From: CAVOHU01 sp963817885
GTDB taxonomy: Bacteria > Acidobacteriota > Vicinamibacteria > Vicinamibacterales > JAKQTR01
Assembly (NCBI GenBank): GCA_963817885.1
Contig: CAWFQE010000013.1
Span: 62,001-126,000, forward strand
DNA: 64,000 nucleotides
Reading direction: 5' to 3'
The notes beneath the pieces were generated by a model, which was not told the origin of the DNA, did no database searches, and saw only the letters and a list, made by a program, of their open reading frames with translations. Both the position numbers and the translations under genes were made by a program. This document shows positions 18,376 through 27,041 of this stretch, piece by piece; the first letter of the stretch is position 1; the number at the start of each line of letters is the position of its first letter.

Positions 18376-19598
18376 ATGATGAGAATCCTGATGACGTTCC
18401 GTGTCGCGCTCAAAGCGCTCGGCCGGAACAAGATGCGGACCGCGCTGACCATGCTGGGCATGATCATCGGCGTGGCGGCGGTCATCGCGATGGTCGCGCT
18501 GGGCACCGGCGCCCAGACCTCCATCGAGACGCAGATCAAGTCGGCCGGGACCAACATGATCACCGTGAGCGCCGGCAACTTCAACATGGGCGGCGTGCAC
18601 CAGGGCTCCGGCGCGGCCAACACGCTGACGGTTGAAGACGCCGCGGCCTTGCGGGAACTGCCTGGCGTCCAGTACCTGGCCGAAGGGGTCAACTCGCGCG
18701 GCCAGGTCATTGCCGGCAACCAGAACTGGCAGACCCGCATCCAGGGCACCAACGTCGACCTGCCGTTGATCCGGTCGTGGCCCGAGAAGTACGGAACGTT
18801 CTTCACCACGCAGGATGTCACGACCAGCGCCAAGGTCGCGGTGCTGGGCGCGACGGTGGCGACGCAGCTCTTCGGCGAGGATACCGACCCGACCGGCCAG
18901 GTCATCCGCGTCAGGAACCAGCCGTTCAAGGTCATCGGCGTGATGGGCAGCAAGGGCACCTCGTCGGGAGGCGACGACCAGGACGACAGCATCGCCATCC
19001 CGTTTACGACCTGCCAGAAGAAGCTGATGGGTGTGACGTACCTCAACAACATCACGATCTCGGCCGCCAACGCCGATGACGTGGCCAGGACGAAGACGGC
19101 CATCGAAGACACGATGCGGATGCGCCACAAGATCTTCCAGGGCGACAACGACGACTTCACCGTGCGCACCATGGAAGAAATCGCCGCAGATGCGGACCGA
19201 GACCACCCGCACGATGGGCACGCTGCTGGCCGGCATCGCGGGCGTGTCGCTGCTGGTCGGCGGCATCGGCATCATGAACATCATGCTGGTGTCGGTGACC
19301 GAACGGACGCGAGAGATCGGGCTCCGCCTCGCGATCGGGGCGCGCAGCAAGCGACGTGCTGCTGCAGTTCCTGGTCGAGGCGGTGGTGCTGAGCCTGTTC
19401 GGCGGCCTGATCGGGATCGCCCTGGGGTTCGGGATCTCTTCGGGGCTGACGGTGTGGCTGGGATGGCCGACGGCGATCTCCGAGAACGCCGTCGTGCTGG
19501 CATTTGGGGTCGCCGCGGGGACCGGGGTATTCTTTGGATTCTACCCCGCGCGGAAGGCCGCGCGGCTCGATCCCATCGACGCGCTCAGGTTTGAATAG
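18376..19598 (+). pseudogene. MacB-type ABC permease with two +1 frameshifts
   Basis: The N-terminal frame (from ATG 18376) runs MacB-like: first TM helix, MLGMIIGVAAVIAM, then the periplasmic domain to TVRTMEEIAA. Near 19192-19200 one extra base shifts the frame; the homologous sequence continues as RTMGTLLAGIAGVSLLVGG in the next frame. A second extra base at about 19352 (aag-c-gac) shifts again, to DVLLQFLVEAVVLSLFGG and the normal end at 19598. Removing both bases gives a continuous FtsX-type permease with four TM helices of about 406 residues. Read literally the product would be truncated and non-functional, although its ATPase and adaptor are intact, so a sequencing or assembly error is at least as likely as decay. 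Confidence 0.85.
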
Positions 19599-19671
19599 CG
19601 CCGCAGCGCGCCTCCCGAGCGCGCGGTGCCGGGCGGAAGGTCGGGAACAGTAATCGCCGTAGGAGACACAC

Positions 19672-20142
19672 ATGACAAGACGTTTCGTGCTGACCGTGAT
19701 CGTATGCGCCATCGCGCTGGCATTGCCCAGCTTCGCGTCGGCGCAGGCCAAGCCCGATTTCTCGGGCAAGTGGATCCAGGACATGGAGAAGAGTGATCAG
19801 CCGCAGGGCGGCGGCGGCGGGCGCGGCCCGGCCGGCCCCCAGCAGATCACCATCACCCAGACGGCCGCCGACATTACCTTCGAGCGGACGATGGGACAGA
19901 ACGTCGTGAAGACCGTCTACAAGCTCGACGGCTCCGAGAGCTCCAACATGATGGGGCGCGGCGGCGAAGTGAAGAGCAAGACCACCTGGGATGGCAACAA
20001 GCTCGTCACGAAGTATCAGCAGACCCGGGGCGAGAACACGGTCGACGTGACCGAAACGCGGAGCCTCGAGGCCGACGGCACGCTCAAGGTCGTGACGCAG
20101 TCCGGGCAGAACACCCGCACGGTGGTCTTCAAGAAGGGCTAG
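19672..20142 (+). CDS. Small secreted hypothetical protein
   Basis: 156 residues. A clear signal peptide ends at SFASAQA. The mature part starts KPDFSGKWIQDMEKSD, followed by a Gly-rich loop, then beta-strand-rich repeats (ITITQTAADITFERTM, TRTVVFKKG) suggesting a lipocalin-like or small beta-barrel fold. The motif xFSGxW at the mature N-terminus recurs in many acidobacterial secreted proteins (from memory). Function unknown. It follows the MacB gene by 73 bases and may belong to that operon. Confidence 0.7.
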   Translation: MTRRFVLTVIVCAIALALPSFASAQAKPDFSGKWIQDMEKSDQPQGGGGGRGPAGPQQITITQTAADITFERTMGQNVVKTVYKLDGSESSNMMGRGGEVKSKTTWDGNKLVTKYQQTRGENTVDVTETRSLEADGTLKVVTQSGQNTRTVVFKKG

Positions 20143-20160
20143 TCGATCGCGCGAGCACCG

Positions 20161-20430
20161 TTACGCGCCGGACTCCCGCCGGCGCGTCGCGAGGCTCGCG
20201 AGCTCGGAGTCAATTGCGGCCAGTCCCAGATGCAGCATCTGCTGCTGGGCTGGCCGCGTTGCTTTTTCGAGGTCGGACGCGGCCCGCGCGCGCGACAGCA
20301 GCAGGGTGCGGCGCCGATCGTCGATCGCGCGTTCTTCGGGCGTGAGTTCACGGGGCGGTGCCGACGACCTGCCCTGGGTGGCTTCGTCCTGCTGCGACTC
20401 GACCGATTTGCTCTCCCAGCCTCTCGCCAT
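20161..20430 (-). CDS. Small hypothetical helical protein
   Basis: 89 residues from ATG 20430 (MARGWESKSVESQQDEA), which has GGGGGTG upstream. The C-terminal two thirds are a charged helix (LTPEERAIDDRRRTLLLSRARAA and a second helix), without Cys or catalytic motifs. It is convergent with the secreted protein. Function unknown. Confidence 0.6.
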   Translation of the reverse strand: MARGWESKSVESQQDEATQGRSSAPPRELTPEERAIDDRRRTLLLSRARAASDLEKATRPAQQQMLHLGLAAIDSELASLATRRRESGA

Positions 20431-20588
20431 AACACCCCCGGCTGACCGGCTACCGGCCATCTGTAATCAGAATCGGACGTTGGCCTCAGGCACGACGTCT
20501 CTCGGTCCGGCTGGTCACGGGCCACCGCGGGGGGACGTGACCTGCTCCAGTGCAGCGCGCGACCGTTACTCCAGCGCCTGGCCAAGCC

Positions 20589-20663
20589 AGGGGTCGGGAC
20601 GGATTTCGCGCATTGCAATGTTGTATTTCAATTCTGTCAGACGCGAAATCCGTCCCGACCCCT
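20589..20663. repeat. 75-bp inverted-repeat element, copy 1
   Basis: Perfect 22-bp arms (AGGGGTCGGGACGGATTTCG plus CG at 20589-20610, and its complement at 20642-20663) flank a 31-base AT-rich core. The reverse complement of the core aligns with copy 2 at 36161-36235 (shared TGACA-AATTGAA-TACA-TTG positions), so the copies lie in opposite orientation. The last base pairs of the right arm form part of the TAG stop of the nitrilase-like gene. No transposase is present; it resembles a REP/MITE-type mobile element and could also act as a terminator. Confidence 0.8.
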
Positions 20664-21492
20664 AGCCCATCCCAGGCAGTCCCGCCATCACGTCCGGCCG
20701 CCGGTCCCTGAAGAACAGTTTCCTCGCGTGGGACCGCTCGACCAGCGACAGATCGAGATCCGCGAACAGAATCTCCTCGGTCTGCGTGCCCGCCCGCGCA
20801 ATCACCTCTCCGGACGGACTGCAGACGAACGACTCCCCGGCAAATACGGCCTCGCGCTCGGGCCCGACGCGGTTGGCCAGCGCCGTGAAGTAGCCGTTCT
20901 GGAATGCCGACACCCGAAGCTCGGCCTCGTAGAGCCCGTCAGGCCACTCGCCCACCGACCCGGCCTGGGGAACGACCACCAGATCGGCACGCTGGAGCCC
21001 GAGGCTTCGCATCACTTCCGGGTAGTGGCGGTCGTAACAAATCGCCACGCCGACACGGCCGGCTGCGGTGTCATAGACGGGCATCCCGTGATCGCCCGGC
21101 GTGTAATAGTCCTGTTCCCAGAATCCGGGCATCTGCGCGACGTGCAGCATCCGCGTGGTGCCCAGCAACCGCCCGTCTGCATCAATCACCGGCGAGCTGT
21201 CGTACGCCAGGCGGCCTTCCCGCTCGAACAGGTTCAGCACGACAACGATCCCGAGCTCCGCGGCGAGGGCGGAGAACGCGTCGGTGGTGGCCCCTGGCAC
21301 CGGCTCCGCGCAGTCTGGCGGCGGCGCGTCGCCGGCGCGGCAGCACGGGAAGAACCGCGTGAACGCCAGCTCCGAGTAGGCGACCAGCTTCGCACCACCC
21401 GCGGCAGCCTTCCGTGCGGCGTCGAGTCCGCGCTCGATGTTCGCCTGATGATTGACGCCGGCCGTCTGCTGAACCAGGGCAATCCGCAACAC
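20662..21492 (-). CDS. Nitrilase-superfamily carbon-nitrogen hydrolase with altered catalytic Lys
   Basis: 276 residues, most like N-carbamoylputrescine amidase-type amidases. The catalytic Glu lies in YSELAF (near 41) and the Cys in AICYDRHYPE. The usual Lys of the YRKxH motif is replaced: the segment reads TTRMLHVAQMPGFWEQDYY, with Met at the Lys position. The YYTPGD block after it is otherwise canonical. The protein may be an amidase with a relocated base or have lost activity. It is last in the operon with DksA/TraR, ferritin-like protein and FolK; its TAG stop overlaps the 75-bp repeat. Confidence 0.82.
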   Translation of the reverse strand: MLRIALVQQTAGVNHQANIERGLDAARKAAAGGAKLVAYSELAFTRFFPCCRAGDAPPPDCAEPVPGATTDAFSALAAELGIVVVLNLFEREGRLAYDSSPVIDADGRLLGTTRMLHVAQMPGFWEQDYYTPGDHGMPVYDTAAGRVGVAICYDRHYPEVMRSLGLQRADLVVVPQAGSVGEWPDGLYEAELRVSAFQNGYFTALANRVGPEREAVFAGESFVCSPSGEVIARAGTQTEEILFADLDLSLVERSHARKLFFRDRRPDVMAGLPGMG

Positions 21493-21526
21493 CGTACCTC
21501 CAGCCTCGGACCGACCGGCAGGGCGG

Positions 21527-21994
21527 CTATCGCCCCGCCCGTTCCTGCCACCGCTGCCACAACTGGAGAGCCGTCAACCCGGTCACCGGGTCGACGATCC
21601 CCGGCTCGATCTCGACGAGAGGTTCGAGCACGAACCTCCGCTCGCGGAACCTCGGATGAGGCACTTTCAGGCCGGGCTCATCCAGCACGATCGGGCCGGC
21701 GAGGATGAGGTCGAGGTCGAGCGTCCGGGCGGCCCCGGGATGCGGCCTGGTCCGACCGGCAGCCGCCTCTACCGCGAGCAGGACCTCGAGCAGCTGCCTC
21801 GCCGTGCCGTCCCACTCGCCCACCGCGACGCCGTTGAGGTAACCGGGCTGGGGACCGACGCCCTGCGGTTCGGTCTCGTACCAGCCGGACACCCGAAGGT
21901 TCCCGAGTCGACGCTGGAGGCTGGTCACAGCGAACGCGAGAGACGCCGGACGATCGCCGAGATTGCTCCCTAGCGCGATCGCCACCTGCATCAT
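21527..21994 (-). CDS. folK: 2-amino-4-hydroxy-6-hydroxymethyldihydropteridine diphosphokinase
   Basis: 155 residues; transfers pyrophosphate from ATP to hydroxymethyl-dihydropterin in folate synthesis. Family motifs: ALGSNLGDR at the N-terminus, YETEPQGVGPQPGYLNGV, the metal-binding RTLDLDLIL (DxD) and VPHPRFRERRFVLEPL. The start MMQVAIALGSN is chosen from the position of the first strand; two adjacent ATGs at 21994 and 21991 cannot be told apart. It lies 22 bases after the ferritin-like gene and 34 before the nitrilase-like gene. Confidence 0.9.
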   Translation of the reverse strand: MMQVAIALGSNLGDRPASLAFAVTSLQRRLGNLRVSGWYETEPQGVGPQPGYLNGVAVGEWDGTARQLLEVLLAVEAAAGRTRPHPGAARTLDLDLILAGPIVLDEPGLKVPHPRFRERRFVLEPLVEIEPGIVDPVTGLTALQLWQRWQERAGR

Positions 21995-22016
21995 GGGGGT
22001 TGGCCGCCGTCGCGGG

Positions 22017-22508
22017 CTATTCGATCCAGCGGGTGGACAGCACGCCGTCGCCGGTGCCGGCACCTTCCATGCGGCGCCCGAGCAGCGCTCCTTCGCCCGA
22101 GGCCGCCTGTTCGAAGAACCGCAGATGCTCGGCGCACTCGCCGAACATCAGTTCGAGCATCTTGCGGTGACGGGCGTGCTCGATGAGGGCCACGCGGGGA
22201 CGCCACCGCTCCAGAAACTGACGAACACGTTGCGCATCATCTTCCGCGACGACTCTGTCGATGTTCTCGTTCCTGGCGCGCGGAGGAACCGTCATCGCCT
22301 CGACCGACTCGGCGGGAACGCCGCCCAGGCCGACGATCGCCTCGCGCAGCCACGACAGGTGCGCCGACTCGCGGCCCAATACGTACTGGTACGTATTGTT
22401 GTAGACGTAGCCGGACACCTGGCGAGCCCCTGCCTCGTGCCGGCGATAGAGGCCCAGCTTCTCGGCGTAGACCCCCTGGAGAATCGAGAGCAGCTCGGCT
22501 GGCTTCAC
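22017..22508 (-). CDS. Ferritin-like (rubrerythrin-fold) protein
   Basis: 163 residues from a GTG at 22508 that overlaps the TGA of the preceding gene (GTGA), so translation is probably coupled. Helical throughout. Iron-ligand-like ExxH motifs are visible: E47-S-A-H50, and EHARH and ECAEH in the C-terminal half, consistent with a four-helix diiron bundle. Pairing with a zinc-finger regulator suggests a role in iron or redox stress, but no enzyme activity can be assigned. A longer frame reading through upstream is a shadow. Confidence 0.7.
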   Translation of the reverse strand: MKPAELLSILQGVYAEKLGLYRRHEAGARQVSGYVYNNTYQYVLGRESAHLSWLREAIVGLGGVPAESVEAMTVPPRARNENIDRVVAEDDAQRVRQFLERWRPRVALIEHARHRKMLELMFGECAEHLRFFEQAASGEGALLGRRMEGAGTGDGVLSTRWIE

Positions 22509-22840
22509 GAGTTCTGCTTTTCCTTGCAGGCGATGCACACGCGCGTCCACGGGATGGCCTTGAGCCTGGCCGGCGAAATCGGCTCTCCGCAATCCCGGCA
22601 GGTTCCGTAGGTCCCCTTGTCGATGCGGCTCAGCGCCTCTTCGATCGCCTGGAGGATCTTGGCGTCGGTCTGCTTCAGCTTCAGCTGAATGTGGACTTCG
22701 TTGTTGCCGCTGGCCTGGTCCGCGAGGTCCCCCTGCCTGGAGTTGTTCTCCATGGTCACTTGCAGCGGACGAATACCTCCGGCGGACAGGATCTCCGACC
22801 GTTTGTGCATGAGAGCGTCTCGATAGCTCGTCTCTGGCAT
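22505..22840 (-). CDS. DksA/TraR-family zinc-finger protein (second)
   Basis: 111 residues from ATG 22840 (MPETSYRDALMHKRSEIL), with GGGGTGGGG just upstream. A coiled-coil N-terminal half leads to the segment EEALSRIDKGTYGTC and a C4 zinc finger (CRDCGEPI and CIACKEKQ). Probably binds RNA polymerase in the secondary channel. It is the first gene of a minus-strand operon with ferritin-like protein, folK and the nitrilase-like gene. Confidence 0.82.
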   Translation of the reverse strand: MPETSYRDALMHKRSEILSAGGIRPLQVTMENNSRQGDLADQASGNNEVHIQLKLKQTDAKILQAIEEALSRIDKGTYGTCRDCGEPISPARLKAIPWTRVCIACKEKQNS

Positions 22841-22960
22841 ACCCCACCCCTTGCGACCCGACACATGCCTCGTGAAGGATCATAGCACGTCCGCCTCCGC
22901 AGGCTGCCCCGGGTTCGAGCGCGTCGTCTGTGAGTCGTCAGTGTTTGCCGAGAGCGAGTC

Positions 22961-25498
22961 TCATTCAGCTCTGAGCGTTCCGAGCGGCTTTTTCCGCAGC
23001 ACGTCCACGCTCGCGAGCATTCCGACCGCGGCGACCAGCCCCGCCGCGATGACCACCGCTGCCGCGTTCTCGAGCGGGGACGGCAGCCACGCCATCTTCA
23101 CGCCGTAGCGGCTCACGGCCCACGACAGCCCCAGCGCGCCGCCCGATCCGATGAATCCGGCCACGGCGCCGAGCAGCGCGTACTCCAGGGCCAGCAGCAG
23201 GCCCACGGTCCGGGTGGTGGCGCCGAGCGTCTTGAGGATCGCGGCCTCGTAGACGCGCTGGTACTTGGTCATCGAGATCGACCCGACCAGGATCAGGATT
23301 CCGCTGGCGAGCACCAGCCCGCCGACCGCCGACACCGCCAGGGTGATGCTCGAGAGCACCCGGCGGATCGATGCCAGGATTTCCCGCACGTCGATCACGG
23401 ACACGTTGGGAAATTGCTCCGTCAGATCGCGCTGCAGTCGCGCCCGGGCCGCAGCCTCGGATGGCCCGCGTGTCGTGACCACGAACATCTGCGGGGCCTT
23501 CTCGAGCACGCCGGGCCGGAACACGAACATGAATCCTCCCGCCCTCGTTTCAGTCCAGTCGACGCTGCGAACACTGGTCACCCGCGCCGTCAGGCTCCGA
23601 CCGAGGACATCGAAGCGCACGAAATCGCCAAGCTCGAGGCCGACGCGATCGCGAAGGCTCCGCTCGATGGACACCTCAGGTTCGCTGCTTGGCGTCGGCG
23701 GCCAGAAGGTCCCTGCGATCACGCGCTCGTTGCGCTCCAGCGTGGGCCGGTAGGTGATCACGTACTCCCGCCCAAGCGATCGGCGCGTGCGAACGTCCTC
23801 GGCATTCTCGAGGTTGAGCTGCTTCCCTTTCACGGCGGTGACGCGCGCCCGGAGCACCGGGATGAAGACGGCCTGGGATTCCGGCAACTGCAGGCTCCGG
23901 GCCAGGAACGATCTCAATCGGCCGGCCTGGTCCGGCTGGACATCGATGAGGAACATGTCCGGCACGTCGGTCCTCATCTGCAGGTCCATGTCTGCCACGA
24001 GGCTCGTCTGCAGTGAGCGGACTCCGACGATGAAGAAGGTGCCCAGCCCCACGGCCAGCAGGATCGCGCGGGTCTGGTTGCCGGGCCGCGCGACGCGACG
24101 CGCGGCCTGCCGGACGGAGAAGTTCCGCGCGTGCTGAAGCGGTGACACGGCGCGCACGAGCAGCAGGCCGGCACCGTGCAGGATGAGCGCAATCGCGGCG
24201 AATCCGCCGCTCAGGATGAGCCCGATCTGCCACGAGGCCGCCTGCCAGCTGGCGAGCCCGACCAGGCATGCGCCGACGCCGCCGATCGTCGCCAGCCTCA
24301 CGAGATCACGGGTGGGCCGCGCGCCTTCCGACGCACGAAGCAGCAGGTTGGGCCGCATGTGACGCAGGTCGAGCAGCGGCACGGCAGCGAACAGCAGCGC
24401 CACCAGCAGCCCGATTCCGGTACTCTGCACGATGGCCGGCCACCTGAGCCCGTACGCGGCTCTCACCCCGGTGGCCTGGTCGAGTGTCGGCTGCAGCGAC
24501 GCGATCGTGATCTTCCCCAGCAGGAGCCCGACCAGGCTGCCGATGAGCGCCATCACCAGCACCTGCAGGAGGTAGACGGCCAGGATCTGCCGGCCGGTTG
24601 CGCCGAGGCACTTGAGAATCGCCACCGACTTGATCTTCTGGCTCACAAAGACGCGGATGACGCTCCAGACGCCGACGCCGCCGAGGATCACGATGACCAG
24701 CCCGATCAGGCTCAGGTAGTTCTCGGTCCGCGCCAGTTCCTCCCCGACATGATCCTCGGTCGACCGGTACGTCCGGACACTGACGAACTGGCCTTTGAGC
24801 TGATCCTGGAGCGCGGCCGAGAGCGGCCCCACCTGCGCCTCGGGCACCCGCAACAGCGATCGATAGTCCGCGCGGCTGCCGAAGACGAGGAGGCCGGACT
24901 CGGAAAGGTCGTCCAGGCTGATGAGGACGCGGGACCCGAAGCTGAACGCCCCGGCCCGGCGGCCCGGCTCGACAGACAGGACACCTCGAATGGTGAACGC
25001 GAGCTTCCCGATCATCACGGTGTCGCCGACGCCGACACCGAGCTGTGCCAGCAGTTCAGACCGTGCGATCGCGCCCCGGTGGCGGAGCAGGTCGAAGGAG
25101 TAGGGCTGGCCGCCTTCGAGTTCGACGGTCCCGTACATCGGATAGCCCTGCTGAACGCCGCACAACTCCACGAGACGGGCCACCGCCTTGCCCGAGTCCG
25201 CGGGGCGCACCATGCTGAGCGTCTCGACCTGCTCGAGGCGCTCGGTCACGCTGAACCGCCGCAGCACCCGCTCGACCTGTCCCCGGATCTTCTCATCCCA
25301 TGGACGGTTGGCACCGATGGTGACGTCGGCGCCGAGCATGGCTCGCGCCGACCGGGTCAGCGATTCCCGGACGGTCTGGACGACCGAGCGGATCGTCACG
25401 ATGGAGCCGACGCCCAGCGAGAGGCACAGAAAGAAGAAGAGCAGCCGCCTCCAGGAGGCGCGCATCTCGCGAACGGCCATGTGAACGACAAAAGACAT
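22961..25498 (-). CDS. FtsX-family ABC transporter permease (YbbP type)
   Basis: 845 residues with two duplicated MacB-like periplasmic cores and about ten TM helices, as in YbbP. The start MSFVVHMAVREMRASWRR at 25498 gives a basic N-terminus before the first helix (LLFFFLCLSLGVGSIVTI). The second core precedes the last three helices (GLVLASGILILVGSISMTK and the C-terminal pair). It follows the YbbA-like ATPase by 16 bases and the arylesterase gene. The family is thought to extract or export lipophilic molecules or lipoproteins; substrate unknown. Confidence 0.88.
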   Translation of the reverse strand: MSFVVHMAVREMRASWRRLLFFFLCLSLGVGSIVTIRSVVQTVRESLTRSARAMLGADVTIGANRPWDEKIRGQVERVLRRFSVTERLEQVETLSMVRPADSGKAVARLVELCGVQQGYPMYGTVELEGGQPYSFDLLRHRGAIARSELLAQLGVGVGDTVMIGKLAFTIRGVLSVEPGRRAGAFSFGSRVLISLDDLSESGLLVFGSRADYRSLLRVPEAQVGPLSAALQDQLKGQFVSVRTYRSTEDHVGEELARTENYLSLIGLVIVILGGVGVWSVIRVFVSQKIKSVAILKCLGATGRQILAVYLLQVLVMALIGSLVGLLLGKITIASLQPTLDQATGVRAAYGLRWPAIVQSTGIGLLVALLFAAVPLLDLRHMRPNLLLRASEGARPTRDLVRLATIGGVGACLVGLASWQAASWQIGLILSGGFAAIALILHGAGLLLVRAVSPLQHARNFSVRQAARRVARPGNQTRAILLAVGLGTFFIVGVRSLQTSLVADMDLQMRTDVPDMFLIDVQPDQAGRLRSFLARSLQLPESQAVFIPVLRARVTAVKGKQLNLENAEDVRTRRSLGREYVITYRPTLERNERVIAGTFWPPTPSSEPEVSIERSLRDRVGLELGDFVRFDVLGRSLTARVTSVRSVDWTETRAGGFMFVFRPGVLEKAPQMFVVTTRGPSEAAARARLQRDLTEQFPNVSVIDVREILASIRRVLSSITLAVSAVGGLVLASGILILVGSISMTKYQRVYEAAILKTLGATTRTVGLLLALEYALLGAVAGFIGSGGALGLSWAVSRYGVKMAWLPSPLENAAAVVIAAGLVAAVGMLASVDVLRKKPLGTLRAE

Positions 25499-25514
25499 GT
25501 CGTGATGATGGGAA

Positions 25515-26225
25515 TCAGCCGGAGGTTGCGACGGAAGGAACCCGATCGGGCCCTGGCGATCGCTCGATCGCCTCGACCTTCCCGCCCCGCAGGCGCAGGT
25601 TGACCTCCGCGCGCTGTGCCAGGGAGGCGTCATGCGTGGCGAGCACCAGCGTGGCCCCGCGCGTGCGGTTGATCGCCAGCAGCAGATCCATCACGTGCCG
25701 CCCGTTGGCCGCATCGAGGTTTCCCGTCGGCTCATCGGCGAGCAGCACCGGCGGGTCGTTCGCCAGGGCGCGCGCGATCGCGACGCGCTGCTGTTCGCCG
25801 CCCGAGAGCTGCGACGGATAGTGATGCCGCCGGTCGGTCAGCCCGACCTCTTCCAGAAGGGCCCGCGCCCTGGCCGGCACGTCGCGGCGGCCCGCAATTT
25901 CCATCGGAACCATGACGTTTTCTAGTGCCGTCAGCGCCGGGATGAGATGGAAGAACTGGAACACGAACCCGATGGTGGCGCCGCGCAGCCTCGCCAGGTC
26001 ATCTTCGCCCAGGCCCGTAATGTCGGCGCCGCCGATCAGGATCTGCCCGGTGGTCGGCGCATCGAGGCCGGCGATCAGCCCGAGCAGCGTGGACTTGCCG
26101 CTCCCCGAGGGACCGGTCACCGCCACGAACTGGGCGTCGGGCACGACAAGATCGAGCGGATACAGGATGGTCAGCGGCTCGTCTCCGCTGGTGACGGTTT
26201 TCGATACCCCTCGCAGCTCGATCAT
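25515..26225 (-). CDS. ybbA: ABC transporter ATP-binding protein (YbbA type)
   Basis: 236 residues with Walker A GPSGSGKST, Q-loop GFVFQFFHLI, signature LSGGEQQRVAIARAL, Walker B VLLADEPTGNLD and H-loop LATHD. The start codon overlaps the stop of the arylesterase gene (ATGA at 26222-26225). Partner of the YbbP-type permease downstream. In E. coli, ybbA-ybbP lies next to tesA but divergent; here all three are collinear. Confidence 0.9.
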   Translation of the reverse strand: MIELRGVSKTVTSGDEPLTILYPLDLVVPDAQFVAVTGPSGSGKSTLLGLIAGLDAPTTGQILIGGADITGLGEDDLARLRGATIGFVFQFFHLIPALTALENVMVPMEIAGRRDVPARARALLEEVGLTDRRHHYPSQLSGGEQQRVAIARALANDPPVLLADEPTGNLDAANGRHVMDLLLAINRTRGATLVLATHDASLAQRAEVNLRLRGGKVEAIERSPGPDRVPSVATSG

Positions 26226-26936
26226 TGCGTCTCTCGAACCCGGGCGGCCTGCTCCACCAGCGGGAACAGGTTGTCGGCGACCTTCCTGGCCCCTTCGGCT
26301 GTCGGGTGGATGCCATCACGCTGGTTGAGCTCGGGTATCCCGGCGACGCCCTGCAGGAGGAACGGCAGGAACTTGACGCGATATCGGGCGGCGACCTCCG
26401 GGAACACCGCCCGGTACTTCATGGTGTAGTCCGGCCCGAGATTGGGCGGCGCTTCCATGCCCGCCAGGATGACGGTCGCACCGCGCTGCTGGGCCTGCTC
26501 GACGATCGCCGCGAGGTTCGCTCGCATCTGGTCGATCGACAAGCCGCGCAAGCGCGTCGTTGCCGCCGAGCGCGACAATCAGGATGGCCGTGTTCTCGCC
26601 GAGCGCCCAGTCCAGCCGCTGCAGCGCGCCGGCCGTCGTGTCACCCGACACGCCGAGGTTGGCCACCTCGACGTTGAGCCCCTCGTCACGAAGGCGCTGC
26701 TCGAGAAGCGCGGGATACGACTGCTCCGACGGCAGCCCGTAGCCGGCGGTGATGCTGTCGCCGAGCGCGACGATGCGCATCGGCGCGGGCCCGTTCAACG
26801 CGGCCTTGAGTTCTTCGTCGGAGGGCGGCTTGGGCAGCGCCGCGTCCTTGCATCCGGGGATCGCCGAGAGCGCCAGCACGAGCAGCACGCCCGCCCGCCG
26901 AGACAGGTGAATGCGGAGTGCCGATGGTGACATCAT
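26222..26936 (-). pseudogene. tesA: Arylesterase/thioesterase I (TesA-like SGNH hydrolase) with a +1 frameshift
   Basis: The N-terminal frame gives a lipoprotein-like signal peptide (ending AIPGC), the catalytic Ser block GDSITAGYGLPS and the GGND block. Near 26549-26552 one extra base breaks the frame; the other frame continues as LRGLSIDQMRANLAAIVEQA through to the catalytic DGIHPTAEG (Asp, His) and the stop at 26222. Without the extra base the protein is about 237 residues with a complete Ser-Gly-Asn-His set. Esterases of this family cleave acyl or aryl esters in the periplasm. A base-calling error is a likely cause, since all catalytic residues are intact. Confidence 0.83.
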
Positions 26937-27041
26937 GGATCTCGATTCGGAGGGCGGAGCGGGACGCTTCTATTATGCTATAGACGACTTGCAGCCGCGC
27001 CCCGTTTCGCGGCCGCGCGAGGCGGAATCGAGGTCAACAGC

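Noticed and set aside
22017..22883. 288-residue single protein instead of two genes
   Set aside because: The first 125 residues are an out-of-frame copy of the DksA/TraR gene; the ferritin-like part starts at the overlapping GTG 22508.
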